Origin: Okeania sp034190295
Lineage (GTDB): Bacteria > Cyanobacteriota > Cyanobacteriia > Cyanobacteriales > Microcoleaceae
Length of the DNA: 64,000 bases
Reading direction: 5' to 3'
Assembly: GCA_034190295.1 (NCBI GenBank)
Contig: JAXHSW010000019.1
Location: forward strand, 1-64,000
How positions within the stretch are numbered: position 1 is the stretch's first letter; every line of letters begins with the position of its first letter. The translations under genes were made by a program, and so were the position numbers. Positions 46,490 to 56,480 of this stretch are shown here, piece after piece. Below the pieces are notes generated by a model, which worked only from the letters and a program-made list of their open reading frames with translations, ran no database searches and was not told the origin of the DNA.

Positions 46490-46735
46490 TGCTTACCATC
46501 AGGTTTTTTACTCAGTCCTATTTGCATAATTTTCCCAATCATATTAAACTTTTTTGCAATTCTTTTGAGAGTTTCTTTGCTCACATTAACTCCCCAGTTT
46601 TTTGAGAGTTTTTTGCTCTTATTTTATCCATTGTTTTACTTGCTATTTTTGCCACTGACTTAACTTAGCTTTTCTGCTTCTTCCTTTTCAATAGAAAACT
46701 CCCGATAATTCAACATTATACATTTACTTGTATTT
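46490..46735 (-). pseudogene. IS630-type transposase N-terminal relic
   Basis: On the minus strand, in broken frames, NYREFSIEKEEAEKLS near 46730-46660 and WGVNVSKETLKRIAKKFNMI with GLSKKPDG near 46600-46490 can be read. The GVxVSxxTLKRIxKKxxM...GLSKKPD pattern is the helix-turn-helix end of IS630/Tc1-mariner-type transposases. The DDE part is absent. Assignment rests on pattern memory only. Confidence 0.45.
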
Positions 46736-46759
46736 CTCACTTGAGATAATTTGCTTGAA

Positions 46760-47045
46760 CAACTATCATTTTTTCTATTGCCAGAAACTATGAATTATGT
46801 CAAATTTTAACTGCTCTATTTTATGTTCAGTTGCTCCTTAAAATATCTAATTTTATGTTGATATTTCAAATTAAAAGTAAACATTTCCTGCGGAAAGCAT
46901 TGGGATTAAAATATAGAAGATATTCTTTTTTTTATCCCCTTAAAATGGGAGGCGCATACCCACAATTTTTCGGTAAAAGCAACCTTTGAAATTGAGGAAA
47001 GAATAAAAAGTTACTGTCAAAGTCTCCGGACTTAACCTGAGAAAT
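46760..47045. other. Gene-free DNA with R1-like core
   Basis: At 46925-46975 TTTTTTATCCCCTTAAAATG, GGAGGCGCATACCC and TTTTTCGGTAAAAG form an R1 core with the CCCCTTAAAA motif. The rest is AT-rich without a gene. Confidence 0.45.
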
Positions 47046-47051
47046 AATTAT

Positions 47052-47167
47052 TCATTATTAATTGCTGAATGCGAGTGCATTCCGTTTGCGTAGCATCGAC
47101 CTTGGAAAGGAAAGGAATAGCTGACTACTAATAGCTGTTTGCGCAGCAGTCAGACCGAAATGCTTAC
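47052..47167 (-). mobile_element. Short M-type element, right member of inverted pair
   Basis: CATTCCGTTTGCGTAGCATC, GACCTTGGAAAGGAAAGGAA, TAGCTGACTACTAATAGCTG, TTTGCGCAGCAGTCAGACCG, AAATGCTTAC: the reverse complement of 45776-45900 apart from fewer TTTCC units and about six substitutions. The pair brackets 1.15 kb containing repeat Q, the octamers and the IS630 relic. Confidence 0.75.
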
Positions 47168-47347
47168 AATTAAAATGCTAAAAACTGTATCTTGCATTTA
47201 TTCTAAATTCAGAAAAATATAGCGTTTCTCAAGTTAATGAAGTACAGTTTTTTTTCTTTTTTCCTACTCCTTAATCCCTAAAACAAACAATTTTGTACCT
47301 CGCGCTTCTTGGGAATTGCTACATAACACTCCATCTAGGGGTTGTAA

Positions 47348-47955
47348 TACCATTTATCAAAAACTTTTCTACACTTTATTGAGCAGGGGACCCACCCGCG
47401 GGCCCCGACCGTGGAGGGGAAGTAGGGGAGTAGGGGAGTGAGGGAGAATTCATTAATGGATAATGGATAATGGATAATTACCTCTCCCTTTTAGGGGTAT
47501 GCTTTATAAACATCTTTCATCACATAAAAATTGACAAAATAGAAAAGTTATGTATAAGTGTTTCAGAGGCTTTTTTCTCAAAAATCATGTATTGAAAAGT
47601 AGATTTTTTTGATAACTTAAGTAGTTTTGCCAAGCTTTATTGACTCTTTCTCCCTTCTCCCCTACTCCCTACTCCCCTGCTCCCCACAAGGTTTTCAGAA
47701 GTTCCTTATAAGGGATAGCTTTTAGGGAGAGGATTGACCAACTCCGAAAAAATATATTTTTTTTCCCTTGAAAGAGGAGGCAGAGTAAGCTGAATTGTTT
47801 AATTATTTAATTATTTAATTATTTAATTATTCGGTAAAAATAAGAATAATTAACATTAACTTAGCTAAAATCAGCAAAAAAGTTATTCAGCTTGTGTTAA
47901 TTACTTAATAACTGAAGTGTTATTCAAGTATAGCATTACTGCATGGGAATTGGTA
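47348..47955. mobile_element. MITE family N copy enlarged by nested repeats
   Basis: Left end TACCATTTATCAAAAACTTT and TCTACACTTTATTGAGCAGG; right end AGAATAATTAACATTAACTT, TTAATTACTTAATAACTGAA and TGCATGGGAATTGGTA. Both match the compact 192-bp element at 57891-58082. The interior is expanded by R2-type GC-rich sequence (47388-47415), TAGGGGAG units, ATGGATA heptamers and an R1 core with (TTAATTAT)n at 47803-47833. Confidence 0.6.
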
Positions 47956-48288
47956 GAACAAATTTCGATGTATTTATTTTTTATCAATGGATAACTGATA
48001 ATTGATAATTGATAATTGCTTAATTTACTCTAAGACCTCTGACGCTCGTTCCTCGCTACCGCACTTCGCTATCATTTATGAAGAAAATAAAAAGAAAATA
48101 TTTTCCTTAAGTTCAATCCTCTTCTTTCAGAGAGGTAATTATCCATTATTCATTGTTCAGACTTCAATTGTTGAATCTACCTTCCACCTAATATGTACAA
48201 TCTACCTACACCAAAAATTTACGATTCAAATAGGATTACTATATATTGACTAATAATCTGGATCGACAAAAGTAATGAACTGAAAAGT

Positions 48289-49056
48289 ATGGTTGAAAGA
48301 GTACAAAAAATATTATCTCAGTGGGGAATAGCTTCTCGACGTCAAGCCGAACAAATGATTATAGCTGGACGAGTAAAAGTGAATGGTATAGTTATCCCGT
48401 TAGGTGAAAAAGCCAATCCGGAATTGGACAGTATTGAAGTTGATGGTTTGCCCCTCCGACCAGAAAACCGTCCTAAATCTATATATTTATTGCTCAATAA
48501 ACCGATGGGGGTCATTTCCACTTGTTCGGAACCTAGTAGACGTAGTAAGGTTCTAGATATTTTAAGTTCAGAACTGAGAAATGGGAAGGGGATTCATCCA
48601 GTAGGACGCTTAGATGCAGATTCTACAGGAGCATTACTCCTCACAAATGATGGTCGAGTCACATATTGTTTGACCCATCCCAAACATTGTCTTCCCAAAA
48701 CTTATCAAGTATGGGTAGAAGGTCATCTCCAAGAATTGACATTAAAATTGTGGCGTCAGGGTATTATCTTATCTGGTAAAAAAACTTTACCTGCTCGGGT
48801 TAAAGTTCTAGAGGAAAGTAATAATTCTCAAACTCTTTTAGAAGTGGTTATCTCTGAAGGTAGAAATCGGCAAATTCGTAGAGTTGCAGAAAAATTAGGA
48901 CATCCTGTTGTGAAACTACACCGTACTGCAATTGGCCAAATCCAGTTGCAGATACCTGGAGAGTCTGTTTTGCCTAGTGGTCATTACCGACCTCTAACAG
49001 ATTTTGAAATTAACTTTTTGCACGACCAAATCAATAAAAGTTATCAATTAAGCTAA
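48289..49056 (+). CDS. Pseudouridine synthase, RsuA/RluB family
   Basis: 255 residues. An S4 RNA-binding domain (1-60; VQKILSQWGIASRRQAEQMI, AGRVKVNG) precedes the RsuA-type catalytic domain: YLLLNKPMGVISTC, the catalytic Asp in GRLDADSTGALLLTNDG, KTYQVWVEG and EGRNRQIRRVAEKLGHPV. It isomerises a uridine in rRNA (16S or 23S); which one cannot be told from motifs, though RluB-type 23S modification is common for this length. ATG 48289 is preceded by a weak site (GAACTGAAAAGT). It is the first gene after a 3-kb repeat field. Confidence 0.93.
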   Translation: MVERVQKILSQWGIASRRQAEQMIIAGRVKVNGIVIPLGEKANPELDSIEVDGLPLRPENRPKSIYLLLNKPMGVISTCSEPSRRSKVLDILSSELRNGKGIHPVGRLDADSTGALLLTNDGRVTYCLTHPKHCLPKTYQVWVEGHLQELTLKLWRQGIILSGKKTLPARVKVLEESNNSQTLLEVVISEGRNRQIRRVAEKLGHPVVKLHRTAIGQIQLQIPGESVLPSGHYRPLTDFEINFLHDQINKSYQLS

Positions 49057-49477
49057 AACTTAAAGAGTTTTAGGGGTTTGAGTTAAGTGGCTATAATAAG
49101 CAAAACATCCAAATAAAATTTTATAATTTTTTCTAGATAAATCTTGCTGATTCGATCGCAATATATCTAGTATAAAGCTTTTGAAAGAATGGTATTAGCA
49201 ATATATTTAGGAGTTATAAAATGAAAATAAGTGATTAAGTTAATTACAGAAAATCAAGAATATTATTGATATCAATAAATAAATAAATTAATTATTATCC
49301 TATCAGTATCACTCTCTTAAGAAGGAAAAAGGAAGAAGTGGATGGGGACAGTAAAGGACCTGCCACGCCTGTGTCTTATAACCCTAACAAGCTTGTAAAC
49401 ACCCCCATTGACGGTGGGGTATTAAACCCAAAAGAAAAAGATAATAACAAAATTAACAGTTTATATAAATTAAAGTA
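49057..49477. other. Intergenic region with terminator-like hairpin
   Basis: ACCCCC...GGTGGGGT at 49401-49423 (ACCCCCATTGACGGTGGGGT) is a short GC-rich hairpin that may end the pseudouridine synthase transcript or belong to a repeat; no T-run follows. The remainder is AT-rich with no gene. Confidence 0.45.
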
Positions 49478-50377
49478 ATGGTGAATTTGACGGCAATCAA
49501 AAACATAAAAAAAAGTTTCTTTGTTTTACCATTTAAAAAACGTTTTGAACGAGAAAAAGAACTGTCTTTTGAAGAACAACAAAACCAAGCATTATTAGAT
49601 ATAGGATATAAATTAAAAAGATTTCGAGAGAAACATTCTATTTGTTTAGAAAGAGTGGCAGTAGTAACAATGATTAGAATTAATTTGCTAGAAGCGATCG
49701 AGGAAGGTAATCTAGAAAAACTACCTGAACCTGTTTACATCCAAGGTTTAATCAAGCGATATGCAGATGCTATGGGATTAAATGGAGAGCAATTAGCAAA
49801 TTTGTTTCCGACTGAAAAAACTCAAGAAACTAGCAAAAAATCTCTCCTCAATCTATCAATGCCTCAGCTACGACCACATCATCTCTACTTTTTATATGTA
49901 TCTATTGTTTTATTGTCAGTTAGTTTATTGCCCCGCGTAATGAGTAGCTATTATATACTAGGAAAAAAAACTGAAATTAATAATTATACAAAAGAAAAAA
50001 ATCAAAGTGATTTAGCTCAAGCATCTTCAGGTAATATTAAAAATGAGGAAAAATCTACAGATAAAATTACAGCAGCAAAGTTAGAAAAACAAAATAAAAA
50101 ACAATCTTTAGTAGTGAGTGTAATTGTCAAAGAAGACTCCTGGGTGTCAATAAAAATAGATGGAAAAATAGCATTTGAAGGAACTTTAGTACAGGGAACT
50201 CAGAAGACTTGGGAAGCTCAAGAAAAATTGGTTTTCTTTGCAGGAAATGCTGGAGGAATATTAATACCTATCAATAACGGACAAATGATGCAACTGGGAA
50301 AAACAGGCGAAGTAAAAGAAGTTGTTTTTACTCCTACTGATACTAAAATTTCCCAGTCCAGCAATACTAAAAATTAA
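49478..50377 (+). CDS. RodZ-like helix-turn-helix membrane protein
   Basis: 299 residues. Residues about 40-105 form a RodZ-type HTH (LKRFREKHSICLERVAVVT, EGNLEKLPEPVYIQGLIKRY and ADAMGLNGEQLANLF). A single transmembrane helix follows at about 131-152 (HHLYFLYVSIVLLSVSLLP), then a basic, Lys-rich linker and a periplasmic DUF4115 beta domain (about 205-290; VKEDSWVSIKIDGKIAFEGT and FFAGNAGGILIPINNGQMM). RodZ links MreB filaments to the elongasome and helps set cell shape. The layout is the classic RodZ order. It converges on malQ with only 3 bp between the stops. Confidence 0.9.
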   Translation: MVNLTAIKNIKKSFFVLPFKKRFEREKELSFEEQQNQALLDIGYKLKRFREKHSICLERVAVVTMIRINLLEAIEEGNLEKLPEPVYIQGLIKRYADAMGLNGEQLANLFPTEKTQETSKKSLLNLSMPQLRPHHLYFLYVSIVLLSVSLLPRVMSSYYILGKKTEINNYTKEKNQSDLAQASSGNIKNEEKSTDKITAAKLEKQNKKQSLVVSVIVKEDSWVSIKIDGKIAFEGTLVQGTQKTWEAQEKLVFFAGNAGGILIPINNGQMMQLGKTGEVKEVVFTPTDTKISQSSNTKN

Positions 50378-50380
50378 ACA

Positions 50381-51895
50381 CTATGAATCCCAATCTTGTG
50401 GCTCACGACCATAAATTTGTGTGACTTCTCTAAGGCGATCGCTTACCTCTGGAGTTAATATTTCCGGTTGGTAACGCCAACTCCAATTTCCTTCAGCAAC
50501 TCCAGGTTTATTCATCATAGTTTCTTCTCCGAATCCGAAAATATCTTGTAGGGGAAAAATTGCTGTAGAAGCCACCGAGGCCATAGCCAAACGAATCAAA
50601 TCCCAATGAATTCCATCACCACAAGTACAACCAAGAAAATTAGTAACTTGCTCCTGTTGTTCAGGAGAACGGTTATTGAACCAGCCCACAGTAGTATTAT
50701 TATCGTGAGTGCCAGTATAAACAACCCAATTAGGAGAAACATAGTTATAGGGTAAATAGGGATTTTCACGGCCTGAGTCAAAAGCAAAATGCAGAACCTT
50801 CATACCAGGAAGTTCAAACTTATCGCGCAATTCTTCGACATCAGGAGTAATCAACCCTAAATCTTCAGCAATGATTGGCACAGAGCCTAACTTTTCATTA
50901 ATAGTTTCAAAAAAAGCTTCACCTGGTGCATCGACCCATTCACCATTTATGGCCGTAGTTTCACCTTGTGGCACTGCCCAATAAGCCTGCAAACCACGAA
51001 AGTGGTCAATTCTAATCAAATCCACTTTATTAAGAATTGATTGAATACGTTGGACCCACCACAGAAAATCTTCCTGTTCTAATCTATCCCATTGATAAAC
51101 TGGATTGCCCCATAGTTGACCAGTCTCACTAAAATAATCTGGAGGGACACCTGCCATCAAAGATGCTTCACCTGTTTCTGCATCTAGACAGAATATTTCT
51201 GGATGTGCCCAAACATCAGCACTATCATGGGCAACATATATAGGAATGTCGCCAAAGATTTTTATTCCTTGCTCATTGGCATAATTTTTCAGCTCATCCC
51301 ATTGTTGGAAAAACTCAAATTGAACGAATTTATGGTACTCAATTTCATCGGCCAAACGTTTTTGCCATTCTTCTAATGCTGCTGGTTGACGACGGGCAAT
51401 TTCTCGATCCCAGGTATGCCAACTAGCTCCTTGGTGGGCTTCTTTTAGGGCCATATAAAAGGCATAATCATCTAACCAAAAAGCTTTACTGGCACACAAA
51501 TCATAGAATGCTTGTTTTTCCTCAGATTGTTTTGTTTTAAAATTATCGTAGGCTTTTTGTAGTAAAGAGCGCTTGAATTCTCTGACTAAATCAAAATCTA
51601 CTCGGTCGTTTGGAAATTCTGACAAATTAGATAAGTCTTCCTCACTGAGTAACCCCTGGTCTCGTAATTTATCTGGACTAATTAGTAAGGGGTTTCCTGC
51701 CATTGCCGAATAAGCTAGATAGGGAGAATTACCAAAACCTGTGGGTCCTAGTGGTAGAATTTGCCAAATTTGCTGTCCACTGTCTCTTAAAAAGTTGACA
51801 AAATTGTATGCTTCATGGCCTAAGTCACCAATTCCAAAGCGACTTGGGAGGGAAGTAGGGTGCAGCAGAATACCGCTAGCTCTTGAAAGTGGCAT
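50381..51895 (-). CDS. malQ: 4-alpha-glucanotransferase (amylomaltase)
   Basis: 504 residues, GH77 family. It transfers alpha-1,4-glucan segments during glycogen breakdown in the cytosol. Seen: RASGILLHPTSLPSRFGIGD, WQILPLGPTGFGNSPYLAYS, DIPIYVAHDSADVWAHPEIF, the nucleophile region LIRIDHFRGLQAYWAVP, the acid/base IIAEDLGLITPDVEELRDK and the stabiliser YTGTHDNNTTVGWF. Length is typical for bacterial MalQ/DPE1. Start ATG 51895 gives the standard MPLSRASGILLHPTSLPS. It is convergent with the RodZ gene, so no shared terminator room remains. Confidence 0.97.
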   Translation of the reverse strand: MPLSRASGILLHPTSLPSRFGIGDLGHEAYNFVNFLRDSGQQIWQILPLGPTGFGNSPYLAYSAMAGNPLLISPDKLRDQGLLSEEDLSNLSEFPNDRVDFDLVREFKRSLLQKAYDNFKTKQSEEKQAFYDLCASKAFWLDDYAFYMALKEAHQGASWHTWDREIARRQPAALEEWQKRLADEIEYHKFVQFEFFQQWDELKNYANEQGIKIFGDIPIYVAHDSADVWAHPEIFCLDAETGEASLMAGVPPDYFSETGQLWGNPVYQWDRLEQEDFLWWVQRIQSILNKVDLIRIDHFRGLQAYWAVPQGETTAINGEWVDAPGEAFFETINEKLGSVPIIAEDLGLITPDVEELRDKFELPGMKVLHFAFDSGRENPYLPYNYVSPNWVVYTGTHDNNTTVGWFNNRSPEQQEQVTNFLGCTCGDGIHWDLIRLAMASVASTAIFPLQDIFGFGEETMMNKPGVAEGNWSWRYQPEILTPEVSDRLREVTQIYGREPQDWDS

Positions 51896-52710
51896 AGTTA
51901 AACCTAGAAAATATTAATCAAAAAAAATTGCTGGCATGAAATACCAGCTTAAAGTTTATTCTACGATGAAGAGAGTATTTTTTTTGTTATAGCAGAAGGA
52001 AGAAGGAAGAAAGAAGAAGGAAGAAGGAAAAATCTTACGAAGTCTTTCGTTTTAAGCTTTTGATTTGTCCTAACCCTTCCTTCGACTGCTATAAAATTTT
52101 TTTGAGTATTCTATCCATCTCAAAATCTAATTAAAATATTAAATTTTTATAGGATATCCATAAATTTTAGTATTAAGTACAATTTTTATACTTGATGTCT
52201 GAAAAATTATTTCCACATCTTAATAGCTAACTGTTTTTAGTTACTTTCCTAAAATAAGGAAGAAGGAAGAAGGAAGAAGAAGAACAGGAAAAGAAGGAGA
52301 AAGTTTTTTGATCGCGCTGCGATCCGGACATGATATTACCTAAAAATTGTGGGTATGCACCTCCCTTTTTAAAGGGATAAAAAAAGAGATTATTCCTTAT
52401 ATCAAGCCTCCTTATTGCAGAGGTGCTGATAACTGATAACTGAAATGACACATAATATCATGTCCGGTTGAACAGTTATAAATAAATGACAGAGTCCTCA
52501 GTCGGACCGAGTCAACCCACCCCTCACCCCGACCGTGGAGAACCCACCCGCGGACCCCTCCCAGGAGGGGAAGAAAGAAGAAAGAAGAGGAAAAGGAGAA
52601 AGTTTTTTGATCGCGCTGTGATCCGGACATGATATAACCACCAAATATAGGGTTAACGGCCGTTAACCCCTAAAAATGCTGTATCACTTCATATTTTGCC
52701 TAAGTCCTAT
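51896..52710. repeat. Repeat field upstream of malQ
   Basis: GAAGGAA-type heptamers at about 51996-52030 and 52258-52280. GAAGGAGAAAGTTTTTTGAT, CGCGCTGCGATCCGGACATG ATATT (52290-52336) is nearly repeated at 52590-52636, and CATAATATCATGTCCGG (52449-52465) is its inverse. An R1 block lies between (52337-52450, reverse: TGATAACTGATAACTGAAATGAC). R2-type CCGACCGTGGAGAACCCACCC and CTCCCAGGAGGGGAAG occur at 52523-52572. No gene; the two short ORFs here are repeat artefacts. Confidence 0.65.
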
Positions 52711-53613
52711 TTATTCTACTAAATATTCTTTTCGAGAATCAGAACTCATTAACTCCTCAATATCCGACAAAAGTCGATTACACATATTATCTAAAGGTAA
52801 ATCATTAGGATCGTAACCAAAAGGATTTTCTATCTCTAATCCTATTGCTTCAATTCCTAATAAAGCAAAACTAATTACTCCTGTAGCAGGAATAGTTATC
52901 CAAGATAAATCAGCTACTAATTGAAAAGGTAGAGCAAAACAATACAAAAATAATAAATGTTTTAAGTGAATTGCATAAGCTAAAGGAATAGGCGTCTTTA
53001 AAATTCTTTCGCAGCCAGTTTCATCTTTTACCATTAAATCTAAAATTTGGTTATAAGTAGAAAGCTGAATGCTGTCTATATAATTAAGATCGTAGATTTT
53101 TCGGAAATAATCTCCAATCCATTTAGCTATTCTCAAAGGTATATGATTAACTTCTTTCAGCTCTAAATATTGATTTTTGCTAATAATTGACTGAAGTTGC
53201 TCATCGATTTTTTCATTTCTTAAATGTAATTTTGTTCCCATTAGAAAACCAGCTAAAAGTAAAATTGCTGCCTTCTTATCCTCTGTATCTGCTGGAGTGT
53301 TATCAGGAATATTTACCCACATTTGTCTTGATAAAGACCGACCTGAAATTATTATTCCCCCAATCAGTTTTCGCCCTTCCCAGTATTTATCATAAGATGT
53401 ATTTGTTCTAAAAACTAATAACAAACCCAAAACAACACCAGGGATTAAACTGGCTAAAATTGGTTGATGAATCCACAGAATTCCACTCTGATAAATAATG
53501 GTAACTATTAAAGAAAAAGCCATAGCAACTACTACTCGTTGCCAAATTCTAGGTATGACAGACCCTTTTAATGTCAATACTAATTCTATCCAGTTTTTTT
53601 TATGAAAAGGCAT
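52711..53613 (-). CDS. Bestrophin-family chloride/anion channel
   Basis: 300 residues, membrane protein of the bestrophin/UPF0187 family. Helices lie at about 25-45, 50-70, 210-235 and 238-260. Family signatures: GVVLGLLLVFRTNTSYDKYWEGR, the basic/aromatic segment RSLSRQMWV, PIPLAYAIHLKHLLFLYCFA and ENPFGYDPNDLPLD near the end (a Ca2+-clasp-like acidic region). In eukaryotic thylakoids bestrophins tune the proton-motive force by anion flux; bacterial members conduct anions or cations. Cellular location (plasma or thylakoid membrane) is not readable. ATG 53613 follows AAATATGCC with a weak ribosome site. Monocistronic. Confidence 0.92.
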   Translation of the reverse strand: MPFHKKNWIELVLTLKGSVIPRIWQRVVVAMAFSLIVTIIYQSGILWIHQPILASLIPGVVLGLLLVFRTNTSYDKYWEGRKLIGGIIISGRSLSRQMWVNIPDNTPADTEDKKAAILLLAGFLMGTKLHLRNEKIDEQLQSIISKNQYLELKEVNHIPLRIAKWIGDYFRKIYDLNYIDSIQLSTYNQILDLMVKDETGCERILKTPIPLAYAIHLKHLLFLYCFALPFQLVADLSWITIPATGVISFALLGIEAIGLEIENPFGYDPNDLPLDNMCNRLLSDIEELMSSDSRKEYLVE

Positions 53614-55078
53614 ATTTACTTAACAAGTCATTAGTCGTTTATAAATTAAAATTACCATAAAAATGTTTAGTATACTCCATAGTTGGGTAAAAAAGTAGAA
53701 GTTTGTCAGCTTTTTGTCAAAGCAACTACAGATTAATTCGGTTGAGGTGAAAGTTAAGACTTTGGTATTTCTGCCTCAGTTGCCGTTATTTCTACAATAT
53801 AGCAATAATAACCATTAAAGATACCAACACAGATAATGGGGGATAAGCGATCGCCGTGTCATTTCAGTTATCAGTTATCAGTTATCAGTACCGACAACTA
53901 TTGCCGGATCAAACGAAAATACGCTCATTGAATTTTTTTCATCCCCCTAAAAGGGGGAGGCTTTAAACCCAATATTTATTTCGGTAAAAAATAAGATTCT
54001 GCATTATCTAACTAAAACCAAGAGAAACAAAATTCTGAGGCAATACGATCGATAAATTAACAATACCACTGTATTCTGGTTCTGCTCTTTGGGTAGCATA
54101 TCTCCGACAAAAGCTCGAAACAGTTTTATAGTAAAATGTACTAATTTCATTAATTGATAATGGATCATGAATAATGGATAATTACCTCTAGTTAAAACCG
54201 TTACGGAATTGAATATAAGGAAATCTCTAGTGAACTTTTTTCTCCTTGCTCATGAGAGGCTTTAAACCTAGATTCGATTAATTATCAATTATCAATTATC
54301 AATTATCCATTGGTAAGTACCTACATAAAATTAATTGTATATTTTGAACCGAAATTAATCAAAACATATTCTACTTCTTTTGCTAAGTTTAAATAACTTC
54401 CATAAGCTGAAGATTCTAATCATTGATATTTGATAAATATACACAATGTTTATATTTGATTTTATTGTGGTGAAGTAAGTGGGTCATTTCAGTTGTCAGT
54501 TATCAGTTGTAAAAACAATATTTTTTATCCTTTTTCACCCTATTTTTTTTGCCGATCATTTTTTTTTATTATGGCAAATTAAAGCATTTTTTTATTACCG
54601 AAAATTGTGGTTGAAAGCCTCCCCTTTTTAAGGGAATAATAAAGAAAAGATTTCATAATCAGTCAATTCCCTTGTTTTCAAGGAGAGGTAATTATTAATT
54701 ATTAATTATTAATTGTTGAATAAGTAGGCGGGTTTAATTATCCATAAAATAGCGATGGAAATTCAAAAGGTTGAAAACTGCATTCTGGCTTCATTTTCAT
54801 ATTCTTAGTTTTTGATTTATGCTCACCTACTTAATACTGTTTCTTTTTCTAGCTATTCAACTTAATTTATCAAGTACAAGCTAAAATTATATTCACTATT
54901 AATCTGACCTTCAAATACATGACCTTCTAAGATATTATTTCTTGATAGCTATTAAACGGACATGGTATATAGCAATAGAAAGATAGGGGGTTGACATAGG
55001 CTGATAATTATCTTTAGACAGGGAAATTTTTTTACTGTTCCCTGTTAAGGGTTCTCTGTTCCCTGCAAGTAAGCATTT
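53614..55078. repeat. Gene-free repeat field (R1, CCGTTACGG block, R1 core)
   Basis: About 1.5 kb with no gene. R1 copy at 53858-53987 (three TTATCAG units, CCGACAACTATTGCCGG, CCCCCTAAAAGGGGG). CCGTTACGG block at 54145-54225 with AACCGTTACGGAATTGAATA and an ATCAATT heptamer array (54277-54310). Partial R1 start at 54483-54510. Reverse R1 core at 54597-54650 (TTACCGAAAATTGTGGTTGA, AAGCCTCCCC) followed by TTATTAA heptamers. Heptamer CCCTGTT near 55035-55060. Confidence 0.7.
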
Positions 55079-55296
55079 CGGTCCGAATCCGGAGCTAACA
55101 ACTATTAGCTGTCAGCTAGAGCGCAACAAGACTATCTCTTATGGGACAGTGTTTAAAATAACAACTGACTTTAAGAGCAAGGGAGCCAACTTTTGTAGTA
55201 AGACAATTAAATATTGCTTTTATCCTAAATTAAAAGCAATAGCTGATAGCCGATCGCTGACGGCTGTTTGCGCAGCAGTCCGGAGGAAAAGCTTAC
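55079..55296 (+). mobile_element. MITE family M, 218 bp, with near-perfect 8-bp target duplication
   Basis: Left GTAAGCATTTCGGTCCGAAT, right CAGTCCGGAGGAAAAGCTTAC, imperfect inverted repeats. Flanks are CCCTGCAA (55071-55078) and CCCTGCTA (55297-55304), 7 of 8 identical. The interior from AGAGCGCAACAAGACT to TAGCTGACGGCTGTTTGCGC (one variant) matches 58690-58870. There is no ORF. Terminal GTAA and an 8-bp duplication recall IS66-family ends. It ends 21 bp before the next gene, so it lies within that gene's promoter or leader. Confidence 0.8.
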
Positions 55297-55317
55297 CCCT
55301 GCTATAACAACTCCGAT

Positions 55318-56466
55318 GTGAATACTAATAAAATTATGCAAATCTTTGATCGATTAAAATCTCTGTTTATAAAAGTTCCATTCCAGGAAACTGAGAATGA
55401 ACTTGATGAACTCCCAAAAAATGTTATTTCTAGTTTAAATCAACAAATTCAGACGTTGCCTTGTCATCCTAAATATGCCAAAATTTTGCAATCTACTTTA
55501 GAAGAAGCATTATGCCAATGGCAAGATAATCCAGAAGCTAATGAACTGGTAATTCTGAGTAGTTCTATAGAACCTTTATCTCAAATTATTCAGACAGCTT
55601 TAGTTAATTGGAGTTATGAAAATATCAGAAATATAAAATTATTATCCTGGTCAAATAGACCTAAAGATTTCCTGAAGATTGTCTCCAAATTACAAAATGA
55701 TTTAGGTTTGTCTGCAAAGTTAGATGTTGATTGTAATTCTGGCAAATTTCAGGAATTAGTAGTTATTCCTTGTTTGGAATTTTGCTTTCTACGACACATA
55801 CATGGTTTGGATGGAATTGAGTTTTTAAGAAATAGAATCTTTCAAGATCATTCTCGATTTTGGTTAATTGGTTGTAATTCTTCAACATGGCAGTATCTTG
55901 ACTATGTTTATAATATTGATTCTTACTTTAAAAAAACTCTATTATTACCGACTATGACAGGAGAAGAGGTTATGGAATGGCTAACTCCTGTCATTACTAA
56001 AATGGAGTTCCAAAAAAATGATTTAGATGAAGAAAAACAGTTTGCTAAAATGCAAGAACATTTTGATTATTTATCTTATATTGCTCAAGGTTTAAGTTCA
56101 TCAGCTTCTCAATTATGGCTAAAATCTTTGAGTATGACAAATATGGAAAATATTGATTCTCAAGAAGCAGAAAAAGAGAATATTTTAGTAGAGTACCATC
56201 AAATTAAATCATTAGATTTACCAGAGTTAAGTGGAAACGATCGCTATCTTTTATTTTCTTTGCTTTTGCACAAAGAAATTAATTTATCTCACCTTGCCTT
56301 GAGTTTGGGAGAATCTGAAAGTAGAATTCAATTCCAAATTCAAAAATTATTACGCATGGGAGTAATTCAACTTTTGAATAATCTCTTGAGTATTCATCCT
56401 ACATATTATCCAAAGCTGCGTAAGCATTTAAAAAAATATAATTTTATTACTGATTTAATAGAATAG
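55318..56466 (+). CDS. P-loop-less ATPase-like protein with C-terminal winged helix (unknown function)
   Basis: 382 residues from GTG 55318; no better start is available, though ATG 55336 is possible. The middle (about 140-225) resembles the later part of AAA/STAND ATPases: ELVVIPCLEFCFLRHIHGLD, FLRNRIFQDHSRFWLIGCNS and YFKKTLLLPTMTGEEVMEWL, i.e. Walker-B-like, sensor and winged regions. No Walker A GxxxxGK[ST] is present upstream (VILSSSIEPLSQIIQ stands where it might be). Residues about 300-365 read as a winged helix (RYLLFSLLLHKEINLSHLAL, SRIQFQIQKLLRMGVIQL). Next comes an MscS gene in the same direction, 454 bp away. I recall such pairs in cyanobacteria but know no role; it may be a channel-linked regulator. 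Confidence 0.75.
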   Translation: MNTNKIMQIFDRLKSLFIKVPFQETENELDELPKNVISSLNQQIQTLPCHPKYAKILQSTLEEALCQWQDNPEANELVILSSSIEPLSQIIQTALVNWSYENIRNIKLLSWSNRPKDFLKIVSKLQNDLGLSAKLDVDCNSGKFQELVVIPCLEFCFLRHIHGLDGIEFLRNRIFQDHSRFWLIGCNSSTWQYLDYVYNIDSYFKKTLLLPTMTGEEVMEWLTPVITKMEFQKNDLDEEKQFAKMQEHFDYLSYIAQGLSSSASQLWLKSLSMTNMENIDSQEAEKENILVEYHQIKSLDLPELSGNDRYLLFSLLLHKEINLSHLALSLGESESRIQFQIQKLLRMGVIQLLNNLLSIHPTYYPKLRKHLKKYNFITDLIE

Positions 56467-56480
56467 ACTTCTTGCAGAAG

